From the NCBI GenBank assembly GCA_963693315.1, contig CAVNZG010001067.1, positions 2,501 through 66,500 on the forward strand: a stretch of DNA of 64,000 nt, in the 5' to 3' direction. The notes under the pieces are model-generated. The model was not told the origin of the DNA and searched no databases. It saw nothing but the letters and a program-made list of their open reading frames with translations. The first letter of the stretch is position 1. Each line of letters opens with the position of its first letter. Origin of the DNA: Diogma glabrata (lineage: Eukaryota; Arthropoda; Insecta; Diptera; Cylindrotomidae). Positions 40,257-52,302 of the stretch are shown piece by piece. Position numbers and translations under genes: made by a program.

Positions 40257-40417
40257 GTCTCTATTTGAAATTCAACAAAGTGTTAAAAATTTTGATTCCC
40301 TTAGTGAATGTATAAGTTTTAAATGGTTCAACATTTTTGATAAAACCGGGTTTGTGTTTTGACATAAAAAACAATAGAAAATCATTTTTACATATACAAT
40401 TTAAAAAAAATGTTATA

Positions 40418-40629
<212 letters not shown>

Positions 40630-40821
40630 TATATTAATATACTGATATGAAATTTCACGTGCATACTTTATATTATTATTTTCTTGGATTTCATTAGTTA
40701 TTATTATAATATGTATAGCTATGTTTAATTTATTATTATAGTTGAAGCTTAAATTAATATTGTTTACAGTATTATTAATTATATATAAGTATGAAAATTA
40801 CTCACTATATACGTATAAAAA

Positions 40822-41154
40822 TCAGTTGGGATTTTCTTCTATAAGTTTACTTATTTTTATAAACTGTTCCTTGACAGTTGTTGGAATGTTTTGGCCATTT
40901 ATATTATAAATATATTTTTGAATAAAAATCCAAAACAATCTTAAATTGATGTCGTATTTGATGTCAAATATAAAGTGGATTTTGAAAATGTAGTCTACAG
41001 CATCAACAAATGTAGATCCACTAGGAAGATTTATTAAATTTGAATCCAAAACGACCATATACTGCGAAATTTCTTGTTTTGATTTTCCAACAGCAATAAC
41101 ATACGGTGACTTATTTTCAGATTTTATTAGATATTCTTCGTTCGTTTTTCCTGG
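40822..41154 (-). CDS. Second EnSpm-like gene, last exon
   Basis: On the minus strand an acceptor (TTTTAG) at 41155 opens a frame beginning PGKTNEEYLIKSE. It includes SPYVIAVGKS, QYMVVLDSNLINLPSG and FVDAVDYIFKIHFIF, and ends IEENPN before the TGA at 40822. This looks like the C-terminal part of the accessory protein that accompanies animal EnSpm-like transposases; its job is unknown to me. It follows four upstream exons with GT-AG borders, and their reading phases join. Confidence 0.6.
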   Translation of the reverse strand, partial: PGKTNEEYLIKSENKSPYVIAVGKSKQEISQYMVVLDSNLINLPSGSTFVDAVDYIFKIHFIFDIKYDINLRLFWIFIQKYIYNINGQNIPTTVKEQFIKISKLIEENPN

Positions 41155-41267
41155 CTAAAATTAAAAAATAGTTTTGTTTAAACACGTATGTGTAGCCTCA
41201 GCAAAAAAACTATTTGAATATAAAAAAAATTGCATGAGCTAAACGGTAAAAATAAAATAAAACTAAC

Positions 41268-41395
41268 TTGATCAAAAACTACGAAATTTCCAATGGCCTT
41301 TTCATCCGTGAAGCGACCTTGTTTTGTTCTGCCTGCAGGTGCTGGGGGTAGCAAGCGAATTAAATTTAAAAGAGAAAGCGTTGTTGAATCCCAAT
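41268..41395 (-). CDS. Second EnSpm-like gene, internal exon
   Basis: Bounded by acceptor CTTAG and donor GTTAGT on the minus strand. It encodes WDSTTLSLLNLIRLLPPAP, then TKQGRFTDEKAIGNFVVFDQ. The phase fits the preceding exon (its final G completes a codon here). Confidence 0.6.
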
Positions 41396-41496
41396 CTAAG
41401 CGTAAAGAGAAATATAAGAAGTGAAATATAAAAATTGCATAAAATATTACTAAATAATATAAATGCTTGATACAATACAATGTATGTTTTAATTAC

Positions 41497-41588
41497 CTTT
41501 AGATCTGTCAGCTTCTGTGTATAATATTTTTTTGCCTGAATTCTTTACGGCCGTAAAAATATGACTTTCATATACATGCCAAACGTCC
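41497..41588 (-). CDS. Second EnSpm-like gene, internal exon
   Basis: Bounded by acceptor TTTTAG and donor GTAATT on the minus strand. It encodes DVWHVYESHIFTAVKN and SGKKILYTEADRSK. Confidence 0.55.
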
Positions 41589-41701
41589 CTAAAATTTACA
41601 TCGCAGTTTGTAAATAATAAGTGGAAGTCATATAAAATCTTAAAATATTATAAAAAAATTTAAATTAAAAAATATTATTGTAATATTTAAAATCAATTTA
41701 C

Positions 41702-42004
41702 CAGTTCAGGGCAGGTGTAGAAAAATTCAAAATTTTCGTGTATTTGAAACTCTTCTTTTTTAATTTGTATTCTGCGATATGCAAATGTTGATTTTAATTT
41801 GGATTTTGCAAGAGCGATTTCATCTGGCAAGTTTAAAGTTTTCAAAATATCTAGTTCTTTTTGATTATTACAGGGTTGAATTTGTATACTTGTGTTGATG
41901 CTTTCTTCAATTGGAAACTCGTTTTCTAATTTTCTTTTTTTCACTCGGTCGTTTTTAAGTTTAATTTGAAGAAATCCAGTGCTTTGCGGGTTAATTAAAA
42001 GATC
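41702..42004 (-). CDS. Second EnSpm-like gene, internal exon
   Basis: Acceptor TGTACAG at 42005 and donor GTAAAT after 41702. It encodes DLLINPQSTGFLQIKLKN followed by a basic, Glu-rich segment to FEFFYTCPEL. No stop lies inside. Confidence 0.6.
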
Positions 42005-42073
42005 CTGTACATTAAATAAAAATTATATGCATTATCTTTTTAAGTGAAAATGTATTTTAGAAAAAAAACTAAC

Positions 42074-42567
42074 AAGCTCATTGTTGCAATCATGCGATCT
42101 CAAGCAAGGAACTAAATTTATACACGCTTCGGCGCACGTTTTCTGCTCTTCTCGCGATGGTTTGAATCCAAAAGTTTCTTGAGCAAATAACGCTAACAAG
42201 GGAATTACTTTTCTTCTGCGACTATCCGTAAGAAACCCTTGATTTTTATATTCGTTTATTATATTGAACCCATCAATTTTTCTAATAAAGAATTGTTTAA
42301 GATCCTTAAATCGATATTGAAGTAATAAGTTTTAAATGTTCATTAATTTGTTTGTAATTGTTTCGGTTGTATTCATCGCAACTGATGAACATGTAGGAAA
42401 ATCATTTTTGGATATCAATTCGGATTTAGTTTTAATTTGAAGCAAAAAGCATGGGTGCATGCAAAAATTTTTTATATAATCCATGAATATTTTTTCATCA
42501 ATAATGGCTCCATAATAATTTGTAAAATATTCAAAATCGTCAAACGATATGTTTGAATCTGCTAAAG
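42074..42567 (-). pseudogene. Second EnSpm-like gene, long internal exon with one stop
   Basis: Minus-strand frame from about 42567 (acceptor uncertain) to donor GTTAGT after 42074. It includes FEYFTNYYGAIIDEKIFMDY, then after a stop at 42332-42334 FKDLKQFFIRKIDGFNIINE, GFLTDSRRRKVIPLLALFAQ, KTCAEACINLVPCLRSHDC and NNEL. The stop may be a mutation or a missed small intron. The Gypsy insertion lies just upstream of this exon (42612), between it and exon 1. Confidence 0.5.
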
Positions 42568-42615
42568 CTTTTACAGAAATTTAAACATTTATATTATATA
42601 TAATTAGAATGAATT

Positions 42616-44261
42616 TGTAACCGTCGTTACAATTTTCAAATATAACAAATTAAACATCCTGAAAGCAAACAAATGTTACAGAAAAGGTACTAACAATATG
42701 CGATCTATTGTGTAAACATAATAATAATTAAAATATTTCTCTTGATATCATCTGATTAACTAACTGTAATGTTGCAATTAAAAAGTGAAGTGAAGGGAAA
42801 AACAAACAAAAATATATTTTTACATTTTCGATAATTATTGATTTTTGGAGATAAGTTGATCAGTTCAATTTGGAACCCTAAAAAGTGAAGTTGATTTTTC
42901 TGGAGTTGAATAAGTTTTAATTTTTTATTTAAGAACACAAAAATTTTGATGCTAAATAGTTTTAGATCTTTGATATAGATAAATAAGTTGATTATTTTAG
43001 AAGTAACATGTACCAGTTCATGTATCATAGTATCATAGTTAGTGTTATCCAACTGTTTCTTTTGTAACCGTATGGATATTGTTCATCATTTGTTCAATCA
43101 TTAAATTAATTCAGAGATAAATTTATCTATTGGGTTCTCATTTTAATTGAAATCGACTGATAATTATAAGTGGATTAGTACTGGCAGAGTATTTTGATTA
43201 TTATAAATTTTTTTTTGTTGAAACAATTGTATTAAAAGAAAAACGGCATCGGCTCGATTATCCGTATGGATATTGTTCATCATTTGTTGGTAAATACCAA
43301 AGCAGTGAATTAAAAAATAAGGAAATAAGCAGCTGAGCGAAAATAAATTGTGTTTAAAGAATCATACAATTTATTCGGAAATAAATTTACATATTTCATT
43401 TCATTTTTAATTGAAATCAGCTGATAATTATAAGTGAATTAATACTGGCAAAGTATTTTGATTATTATAAATTTTCTTTTGTTGAAATAATTGTGTAAAA
43501 GAAAAAAAATGGCGTTGACTCGATTATTCGAGACGCAGGTTTCTTTTTCCTGTTAACTGTAGAGGTTGAAAATGTGCTTAGAGGTGAAGTAAAAATTGAA
43601 AATATAAGTGAAGTATTAATTGAAAGAGAAAAGTTTATAAAAACAAGTTTATAAAATAGTTTAAACAAGTTTATAAAAACAAGTTTATTAAAAAAAAATT
43701 TTTAACAGTGTCTGAGAACAAAAAATGAAATAAAAGAAAAAAAATGAGAAAAAAATGAAATTAAATGTTTCCCTGTGTTGTTGTTCCCCTGTGCACACAT
43801 AGTTAGGTCTAATTTTAGGAGGTGACGGGTAAGCTAAGAATTTTTTTTGAATAATTTTTTTTATTATTTTAAACATACATTCTCAATAAAACTTATTTGA
43901 AAAGTTGATGAAATCAAAAACTTTTTTTATTTTCCTTTTTTTTATTTTTATTTTATTTTATTTTTTTTTTCCTTAAATTAAATATGGGCTAACGGGGGGC
44001 CGCAGGTGGGAGTGGTGGTTGGTGGAGCGACGGGTGAGGTGCGAATTCCAAGGTAAGCTAAATGTATATACCCTAGTTTTAATACCGCTCTTAAATATAC
44101 CCTCCTGGTTCATCGGTTGACCCACGAAATCAGTTCCCGAAACTTTAGCCGGTTTGCAAGAGAGCGGTCCGATGAAAAAAATATAACCAGGAGGATTCTG
44201 AAAACGGAATCAAGGTCATCTTGTTTCTTTTTGTAAACTGGATGATCTTGTGAACGTTACA
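42616..44261 (+). repeat. 5' LTR of the outer Gypsy element
   Basis: Starts TG and ends CA. It contains an A/T-rich centre and, near the 3' end, a GGCCGCAGGTGGGAGTGG GC-rich block and a TAACCAGGAGGATTC region. Several substitutions separate it from the 3' LTR (e.g. at 42775, 42787, 43291). Confidence 0.93.
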
Positions 44262-44282
44262 GTGACGCCCAAACGTTAGTTA
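44262..44282 (+). promoter_or_regulatory. Candidate primer-binding site of the outer Gypsy element
   Basis: GTGACGCCCAAACGTTAG directly follows the LTR end. Its position is right for a primer site but the match to a tRNA 3' end is imperfect; a tRNA-Trp-like primer is possible. The leader to 45404 holds no supportable gene. Confidence 0.4.
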
Positions 44283-45404
44283 AATTAGGCTCATCTAATT
44301 CTATAGGTCTTATGCTATTATTTTCTGAATTTGTGCATTATCTATTCCAATTAGAGTTGTTGATTTAGATTTTATTCGCAATTTCTTTTTATTCCATCTG
44401 GCACACTCGACGGGTTCTTTTAAAAAAAAAAGGAAAAAATATGTAAAACATAATTTCGTCTTTTCGCGAATATTGAAGTAGCTGTATTCGTTTGAAAGCA
44501 ATTACTTACATATTTCAAATTCATTTTCTTCAATGGACTGAGTTACTTTCTATTCCCACGTATTCGTGTTGATGTCATAATATCAGTTCATTAAACATAT
44601 CATTTCACCACTCCTAAACCCTATACTAAATCCATCAATATCAGTAAACTCTAATTTCATTTTCTGACTTAAGTTTTTCTTCTCACTTAATACTTCGGAA
44701 CCCATCTAAAAGATTAAATAAATAAGACCTTATCTATGGTACGATTTTAGAACACCCATTTTCCATTTAATAACATATGTTTTGATGCTGGGTGAAGAAA
44801 TCGATACTCCGTAAATTTGTTTTTCTTCATTATAATTTTTTTTATTCATTTTCCATTCACAACCTTCAAAACCAGCGGTTTAGATCCGTTTTTTTTGTAA
44901 TTTTTTTGTTATTCGTACCTCGCCTCGTGCTTTGAAAGTCACCACTCCCGCCTTTTCTCATATCGTAAATTGAAAAAAAAGAAAGCAAATCTATTTCATA
45001 TATATTTCAGGAATTTTATTAATTTTCTAAAACACAATTTATTAATTTTTTAAATATAATTAAAAATTTTTTTTATCATATTTACTTTAATATACAATAT
45101 TTTTTTTGTTTATACATATATTTATATTTTATATATACATTATATTTATACATTACATTATATTATATTTTATATTTTTTTTTTGTTATATATATATACT
45201 TATTCTTCTCCAAAATATTTTTTTTTCATTTGTGCCTTAATTTTATGGGTTAATAATTTGTTTTTTTTTCCTCGATTTTCTCTGTGTCTTGACATTTCCG
45301 GTTCAATTATTTTATTAACGACATACTTCGTTAAGGCTTAGTGTTATAACAAATAATAATTTTTGTTAGATCGTTTTTGTCTTTTGTTTGCTATAAAATT
45401 CAAG

Positions 45405-46337
45405 ATGGATTATTTGTGTTTGGATCCTGACGAGTTGATTGTTGAGTGCCAGGTTAGAAATTTAACGGGTACTGCAAAAATTCAATTTGAAAATTTACCA
45501 GTTTTTTTGCAAGCAGAAATGGAAAATAAAAGAGAACCACCGGCAAAAGCTCATGCTTTAGCGTTAAAAAATCCCAAACGAGAAATCAATGTTTGTTCTG
45601 CGAAACTAAAAGAATTACAACAGCAGCTTCATGATACTGTAGCTCAGGAACAGGATACTGATGATCTTGAAATATTTAATACATTTAAGGCACGTCTTCT
45701 GCACATACAAGGACGTCTGAAACGAATTAGTATGACAAAATCTGCCCTTAAATCTGCTACCACTTTAATAACTGCCTGTGACGCATTGATTGAAATCCTT
45801 AGCAAGCTTCAAGTAACGGAAATGGATAAAGACGGAACTTTCGAATCACTTGACCGAATTCAAGTGGAAGATTTTAAGGAATTAGATATTGTAATAGATC
45901 CATTACCGCCTAGTACCAATGAGAATACTTTGTCATCCACTGCCACTAATATTGCTGGGAGTTCAACCGATCAAGGATTAGCAAACTCACGGACTCCTGG
46001 AAGCGATGAAGGTGCAAATAGAATACTTAGCGTACAAAATGAACCGTTAAACGTAGATCCTAGCCCTCGAAACATACCTGAGGTCAACATAATTACCAAC
46101 CTCGAACACCTTTCAGAAATGATCGAAGATGTAAATCGATGTCTTAATTTGGTGAATACAAGTGTCTTGGGTAGCAACAGTAGTAGGCAATCATCAAATA
46201 CTCCTCTAAATAGAGCCAGTGAGGTAGCAATTCATAATTCAATAGTGCCCCCACCAGCGCTTTCTAGCCAGGTATCTTCGTATATCCCTACAAATCATCA
46301 AGAGACAGGTTTAAGTTTAAAATTAGGCCTTTCTTAA
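45405..46337 (+). pseudogene. Gypsy gag, N-terminal part
   Basis: The likely start is the ATG at 45405 (MDYLCLDPDELIVECQVRN), 14 codons inside the longer open frame. This opening resembles insect Gypsy-type Gag proteins. A predicted helical segment (about residues 40-140) and a Ser/Asn/Pro-rich linker follow. The frame ends at TAA 46335-46337, but the capsid-like sequence continues in another frame, so a small indel near 46330 broke it. Gag would form the particle that packages element RNA. Confidence 0.8.
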
Positions 46338-47095
46338 CCGATTTCGCAATAGGAAGTCTGATTATGATATTTTGAACTCGTTGGAACAACGTAAACAAAA
46401 ACCCAAAGAGAGTTTCCTTGAGTTTTATGGTGATATTTTGGCTAGCTCTTTAGACTTAAAAATGCCCCTGACCGAAGCTAACCTGTTGCACATTTTAAGG
46501 AGAAACATGCAACCCGAGCTGCAATTAACTTTGGCTTGACATGAGTTTGCCTCTCTGGATTTGTTTGTAAAACGTGTTGTATCAATAGAAGATACTTGGA
46601 AATGGGTGGGTTACAATCCTACAACAAACCCGTTAAACCGCAGGTCGATATATTCACTTTCGTTAGACGCAGGCTTGGCAAACCAAGATACGCCTGAAGT
46701 AACCCCCAGAGATGGTTGATTTCAATACGAATCCGAAGCGGTAAGGCCGCCTGATCAAACCAATTTAACTACTTCTATGCATGGATGTGCGCTAGGTGTA
46801 CTCAAACGAGATCCAAATCGAACCATTCACAATGAATCCTCATTAAATGATCTCCAACAACACGCGCAATATTTGGATCAAGAAATTGCAACACTTCGTC
46901 GAACACCGACCATGAATAATTCACAATTGAAAATAAATCACTCCACCCTAACATGTTTCAGCTGTGATGGTGTGGGCCATATTTTCAAAAATTGTCCTGT
47001 TCCACCAGCTCGTTGGTTTTGCTATAAATGCGGGATGAAAGACACGATTACTACTAGATGCTCACGCTGTGCGGAAAACACATCCCGGGGACAGT
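46333..47095 (+). pseudogene. Gypsy gag, capsid and zinc-knuckle part, broken
   Basis: This continues gag in a shifted frame. The capsid-like stretch has FRNRKSDYDILNSLEQR, ESFLEFYGDILA and EANLLHILRRNMQPE, then a TGA at 46537-46539 and another at 46717-46719. From 46777 the same frame is open and ends in two Cys-rich knuckles: CFSCDGVGHIFKNC (46954 on) and CYKCGMKDTITTRCSRC. The LTR element inserted at 47096 cuts the last codons. In the same frame the gag tail continues after 57638 and ends at a TAA (57755-57757). Confidence 0.8.
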
Positions 47096-50000
47096 TGTAA
47101 TGGATAGTCTGGCATAATGTCAGCACGCAGTGTATTACATTCGCAGTTTCCTTAGTTGTTGTTCCTTATATTGATCTGTACCACTTGTAATAGATTCTCA
47201 GCCCTTCGTCATCAATAGTCATATTTCATGTAGTTTCCTTAACCCATAGTTTCCTTACATTTCTCAAAATCTACTAAATCTGCAATAGCCGGACAAACGT
47301 ATGGGAGAAAGAAAATTGCACTAATTACCTTGAATTATTTATTCATTGATATAACACAATATTGGTTAATTTGAATTAATTAATAATTTTCCTTAATCAT
47401 CATCCGTATAATCACTAAGAATTAATCAGAATTTAATCTTACAACGCACTAAAATTGACGCGCGTTGTGCTTCCATTCGATTTTCCTCGCCTCACTACTT
47501 GAGTTTGAACTTTTTTTGTTTCAAAACACAAACCGTAATGAAATAACGAAAATCTCAAAACCTCACAACAGCTACGTGTATTTTGTTTCCAATCGTCAAC
47601 ATACAACGAATTACTATTTCTGCTTGGTTAAACATTTGATTTGTCTTTGTATGAGTGTTTTGCTTTAAACAATCCTTCCGTGATTGATCTGAGCTTCACG
47701 GTATTGATATTGCAGAATGCAGTTATTAAATGTCTAAACATCACTATATTGATCGAATCTGTATTTGATTCATTTTGAAATTCAATTATACGTGCTATGA
47801 ATGTGTCGGAAATATTGGGGATCCCAACCTTATTTTTAGTACAATATTATCAAGTAGCAAACGGTTTTGTGAACTATAATAAGTTCCCAATAATTTGAAA
47901 ATCTGATGTAAATTAATTATCTCTCATCTAAATACTTTATTCGAGTTATTGCGAGATTAAAAATTTGACTATATAATGAGCACGGTAACTTATTCTTTCT
48001 CTTAGTTCTATTACATTTATTCGGGCGTTTGACGTCTCTTTGGATTTGGTGGAGATTGTCAATGTGCATGTTTTGTTTCGGAATATAAAAAAAAATTATC
48101 AAATATTCTAAAGTTAAATTCGGTGTTAGTTCTTTGTTTTTTTTATGTGGGTACGTAGTCCTGCAATTATTTAAAAAAAAAAATTGTTAGATCGGTCGAA
48201 TCAAAACAAGAAATATAGTGCTACGTGTGAATAAATGGTTGACTTCATTAGTCTCCGCCATAAGTGGAATTTAAACCACAAGAAAATATATTTTTATGTT
48301 TGTGCCGTTTTTCTTTGTCTACACTAAATCATAAGAAATCAAAAAAAAAATGTACTATCGGTGTAAACCATGAGTTTTGCGATTCACTTCAGTGGATCTT
48401 CGTGTTGTCAGACTGTCAGATTTATTTTAGCAAAACAACATGTGTTATTTTTCTTTGTTCAAATTTGAAATGTTGTTTAAAAGATACAAAACAAATGAAA
48501 TGTGTTAGTATTCTCTGTGATAACTAAATCTGTGATAGTTAGTAAAATTTATTAGAATAACCAATTATAACAAAAAATTCAAACCCAGAATTCCGGGAAT
48601 ATCTGTGTAGGTGATGATGATTTTCGATCGCATCCACGAAGATTCAATGAATGTCATATCCAGGTAAATTAATAGTAAATTCTTAATTGCTAAAATCAGA
48701 TTATAAAAATCTAATTGCTTGTCTGACTAGTGAATCGGAATAATCATTTTGGTTACCCCCAAAATGTTCTGTGATAATTAAATAACCGAACAATATATCT
48801 GTGAATTAATATATGTATATAAGTTAGATGTGCGTCTTGTTATTTTCCGTTATCACTAAGGAATAATGACGTAGTCGCCGTTAAGTTAATTTAGCGCAAT
48901 TTTGATAAACAATTAAGTTATAAAATAAGAATATATTGAACTTAGTGTGTAGTGGATAAATGCCGTACATTTTGTGTAAAATCATAAATATAGAATTATA
49001 ATGAATTGTCAAAATCACTTGCCACGATTTGAATTTTTATTTGGGGTAGAAGGTCATTGATTGAATTTCAGAAACAGAAGTAACGATCGAATCTACAATT
49101 AAGTCAACTAATTTAACTATACCTTAATTACTCATGGGTGAATGAAATTAGTTTCAGCATTGCCAAGGTGATATTGTTAAACTTGTATTGGGTAACTGAT
49201 CACCGCTAACTGGTGAATCATACTAAAATATAGAACCGTGTTGAATCACACAATTTTTCTGTGAAAGGGGTTCTCGGTCGAGTAGAACTTGATTGTTAGC
49301 TGAGCTAAGTGAATTCGCACCGCATTACCATAGAAGGAGTGGCGAATCTTGTGGTCGTTGGAGTTGAGAGTGTGACGGATTGGTTTTGGGGAGATATGTA
49401 TGTCTTGTGCACTATGCTGTGTTAACACTTGCCTGCCTAAAAGCTGCAACTGGATTTGGCCACCTTATTATTAATAACTGTTTCTAACTTATATCGGCCA
49501 TTAACTGAATCAATCAGTCACTTATGTTAACATCACCAAGCTACAATTAACCCGTATTTCGACAGTATTTTCGACGCGACATTTTTTTTTGTTTTACAAA
49601 AGTTTGGCTGTTATCACCGTATTATCAATTATCATATCACCGTTATTCATATACAATTTTTGCTGATACTATCGTATTATCAACACAACGTTTTTACCAA
49701 GTTCTGGCTATTACAACTGATTACTTATATACAATTTTTGCTGATATAATCGTATTTTCAACGCAACATTTTTACAAAATTTCGGAATATTGCAACTGAT
49801 TATTTATATACAATTTTTGCTGATACTATCGAATTTTCAACACAACATTTTTACAATATTTTTGGATATTTCACCTGATTATTTATATACAATTTTTGCT
49901 GATGCTATCGAATTTTCAACACAACATTTTTACAATATTTTTGGATATTTCACCTGATTATTTATATACAATTTTTGCTGATATTATCGCCTTCTCAACA

Positions 50001-50998
50001 CAACATTTTTACAATATTTTTGGATATTTCACCTGATTATTTATATACAATTTTTGCTGATACTATCGAATTTTCAACACAACATTTTTACAATATTTTT
50101 GGATATTTCACCTGATTATTTATATACAATTTTTGCTGATGCTATCGAATTTTCAACACAACATTTTTACAATATTTTTGGATATTTCACCTGATTATCT
50201 ATATACAATTTTTGCTGATACTATCGTATTTTCAACACAACGTTTTTACCAAGTTCTGGCTATTACAACTGATTATTTATATACAATTTTTGCTGATATA
50301 ATCGTATTTTCAACACAACATTTTTACAAAATTTCGGAATATTGCAACTGATTATTTATATACAATTTGTGCTGATACGGTCATATTTTCAACTCCTTAT
50401 TTACAACAACTGGTTTGCTATTGCTGCCGAACTGACCACGCACCAGTGGATTATCCGTACATTTATTTTTTTTGTAATACCATACCTGTTGGATGAATCA
50501 TCACTGATGGAGGGCTAAGGCCGAAGGACTTGGACGACTGGAGGATTAATCATGGGGTGAGTGGACTTGTTTTATTACCTTTATTTTTTCTTTGCTGTAT
50601 AAGGTAGAAGTGGGAATGTGTGTGACAGGGCGAGTCAGTGATTGAATGTCTGGGTGAATGTTGGTATGTGTGAAGTGTGAATGTGTGTGCGCACGATAGT
50701 ATGCGTGAAGTGTGAGTGCGTGAGCGTCTGAGAGTGATTGTGGAGGGGTTGGACGTGTTGATCGTGGGTCTTTCGCCAATGGGGTCGCCAGAGTCTCTTT
50801 TTTTCACACTTGTATTTTTTTTCATTTCTGCAAATTTTCGTGAATAGCGTACATGTCCGTATTTGTGCTGAAGTAGCAGGGTTACTTTATCGTTCCCATG
50901 GACTGAAGCTAGTTTGGGGCTTGTCAATCAATCTCGCTAGGTACGCTTCCTGCTATGCCATTCTCATTGGTTCGCCAATGGGAAAGCGCTTCATTACA
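47096..50998 (+). repeat. Left LTR of the nested element, about 3.9 kb
   Basis: Starts TGTAATGGATAG and ends CATTACA, three bases before the primer-binding site. It contains ten copies of an 80-84-bp tandem repeat (49640-50400) followed by about 590 bp that the right LTR lacks. Short open frames inside recur in the right LTR only because the DNA is duplicated. Confidence 0.8.
49640..50400 (+). repeat. Tandem repeat in the left LTR, 10 units of 80-84 bp
   Basis: Each unit has ATATACAATTTTTGCTGAT, then TATCG, TTTTCAACACAACATTTTTA, and a GGATATTTCACCTGATTATT or TTGCAACTGATTATT end. The right LTR stops in its seventh unit. Confidence 0.9.
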
Positions 50999-51001
50999 AA
51001 T

Positions 51002-51019
51002 TGGCGCCCAACGTGGGGC
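51002..51019 (+). promoter_or_regulatory. Primer-binding site for tRNA-Lys
   Basis: TGGCGCCCAACGTGGGGC is the exact complement of an insect-type tRNA-Lys 3' end including CCA (GCCCCACGTTGGGCGCCA, recalled). It marks where minus-strand DNA synthesis would start and fixes the left LTR end near 50998. Confidence 0.85.
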
Positions 51020-51202
51020 TGCTCTAAGGGTCCCTACAGCAATGTAGGACTCTGGAGGAGTCCCTCCATATTGTCAAAAACTTTGAAAATTTTTTTTTGA
51101 AAATTTTTTTCTTCAAATTAATGTTATTTTCCACCATACTATAGTTAGAAGACTCTGGCGGCGTGGAAGCAATTCCCTGCTTCACACGCGCAGGAGCAAA
51201 GG

Positions 51203-51806
51203 AAGTCTGAGATCCCTCAGACTTTTCTTTGATGGGGAGTTGCGTCCCCACGCCTCCAGCAATATTCTCCTCTTTTGTACTTTTTTCTAAAACGCAAGGG
51301 TGAGAATGATTCTTCGGGATCATTCTCAATGGGCTTTACAAACCCACGGACCCTAGTAACGGCTGGGTTTCTTACTGGCACAGGGAATGCCAGAGGTTTC
51401 CAGATGCCAGGCTTAGATATTTGTGAAATGGTGTATACGCCTATCACATCCGGCCTGGTCATCTGGTTATGCTCTGGGTTCGCTGTGGCAGCGAGATTCT
51501 CAGCTGGGCTAACGACTCCATAACGTTAGAGTCCCCTCCCTGGAGCGTTAGCACCCTATGATCTGAGTTGTCCGGTTCTCGCGAATGATACTGGGGAACA
51601 TCTTCCAAAGCAGTTCGATATCAACTGCTGAGGGAAGATGTTCGCTCAGCCTTCATGTCGTGAGTTAATTGGATTAACTCAGATCATAGCACCTCCCCGT
51701 ATGTTTCGTCGTTCTGGATCGCGGATGAGGGGTGTCGGTCGATTGAATAATGGTGCAGAGGATTTATCCTCTGACCATTCCGGCGACACTTGTCATCCGG
51801 GTGACA
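51203..51806 (+). ncRNA. Run of about ten stem-loops in the leader of the nested LTR element
   Basis: GC-richer than its surroundings and packed with perfect inverted repeats: AAGTCTGAG/CTCAGACTT (51203-51224), GGGGA/TCCCC (51234-51249), TGAGAATGAT/ATCATTCTCA (51301-51328), CTGGCA/TGCCAG (51375-51393), CTAACG/CGTTAG (51509-51529), CTATGATCTGAGTT/AACTCAGATCATAG (51556-51689) enclosing ACATCTTCC/GGAAGATGT (51598-51641), CAGAGGAT/ATCCTCTG (51755-51772), TGTCA/TGACA (51791-51806). Structured leaders after the primer site often hold packaging or dimerisation signals; that role is inference. Confidence 0.6.
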
Positions 51807-51814
51807 GGCCGACG

Positions 51815-52075
51815 ACACCTACCCCAATCTTATTCCTGTCTCACCCTACCTTCTCCCATCCTTATCCATCCCTTCTTATTCCTTTTCCTTTTCCATCCCT
51901 ATCCTGTTAACGTAGCCTATTTTAACTTTTCTTTGGTCCCAAAAATAAAATAAATTAAAAACAATCAACCAATAAAAATGAAAGAACGGCGATCACCACC
52001 TTCAACCCCAGTGCGATGAACACCCCGTGGTTGGTCCGTCCGTCCTGTGTCCGTCAAAGAAAAAAAAAAAAAAAC
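51815..52075 (+). other. Pyrimidine tract followed by an A-run
   Basis: 51822-51906 is almost all C and T (CCTTCTCCCATCCTTATCC and similar). An A-run lies at 52060-52074 and is followed by AAATAAATAAATA. This could be the 3' end of a retroposed RNA or part of the leader. Confidence 0.45.
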
Positions 52076-52189
52076 ATAAATAAATAAATATTTATATATA
52101 TAAATAAATAGATGGTTAAATATAACTGCTGATAATATCAGATTCTAATATTTGTTTTTATACACATTTTAGGTCTGACCAAAACATTG

Positions 52190-52302
52190 CAAATATAAAT
52201 TCCAAGAATAAATAACAGAAAAACAACAAATATAAATTCCAAGAATAAATAACAGAAAAACAAAAAAATATAAATTTCAAGAATAAATAGCAGGAAATAA
52301 AT
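52190..52302 (+). repeat. 37-bp tandem repeat, 3 copies
   Basis: AAATATAAATTCCAAGAATA with AATAACAGAAAAACAA recurs at about 52190, 52227 and 52264. Confidence 0.85.

Noticed and set aside
44310..44501. Possible exon of the second EnSpm-like gene
   Set aside because: It lies inside the Gypsy leader between LTR and gag, so it cannot belong to the host element; no motif found.
47465..49449. Pairs of identical short frames repeated 7,463 bp apart (e.g. 47465 and 54928)
   Set aside because: They are inside the two LTRs and are identical because the LTRs are; no domain or codon signal.
49640..50400. CRISPR-like array
   Set aside because: Units are contiguous 80-84-bp tandem repeats within an LTR, with no spacers, in a eukaryotic genome.
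51275..51910. Two overlapping frames of 82-90 codons in the leader of the nested element
   Set aside because: They cover the stem-loop block; translated text has no domain and stems explain the base pattern better.
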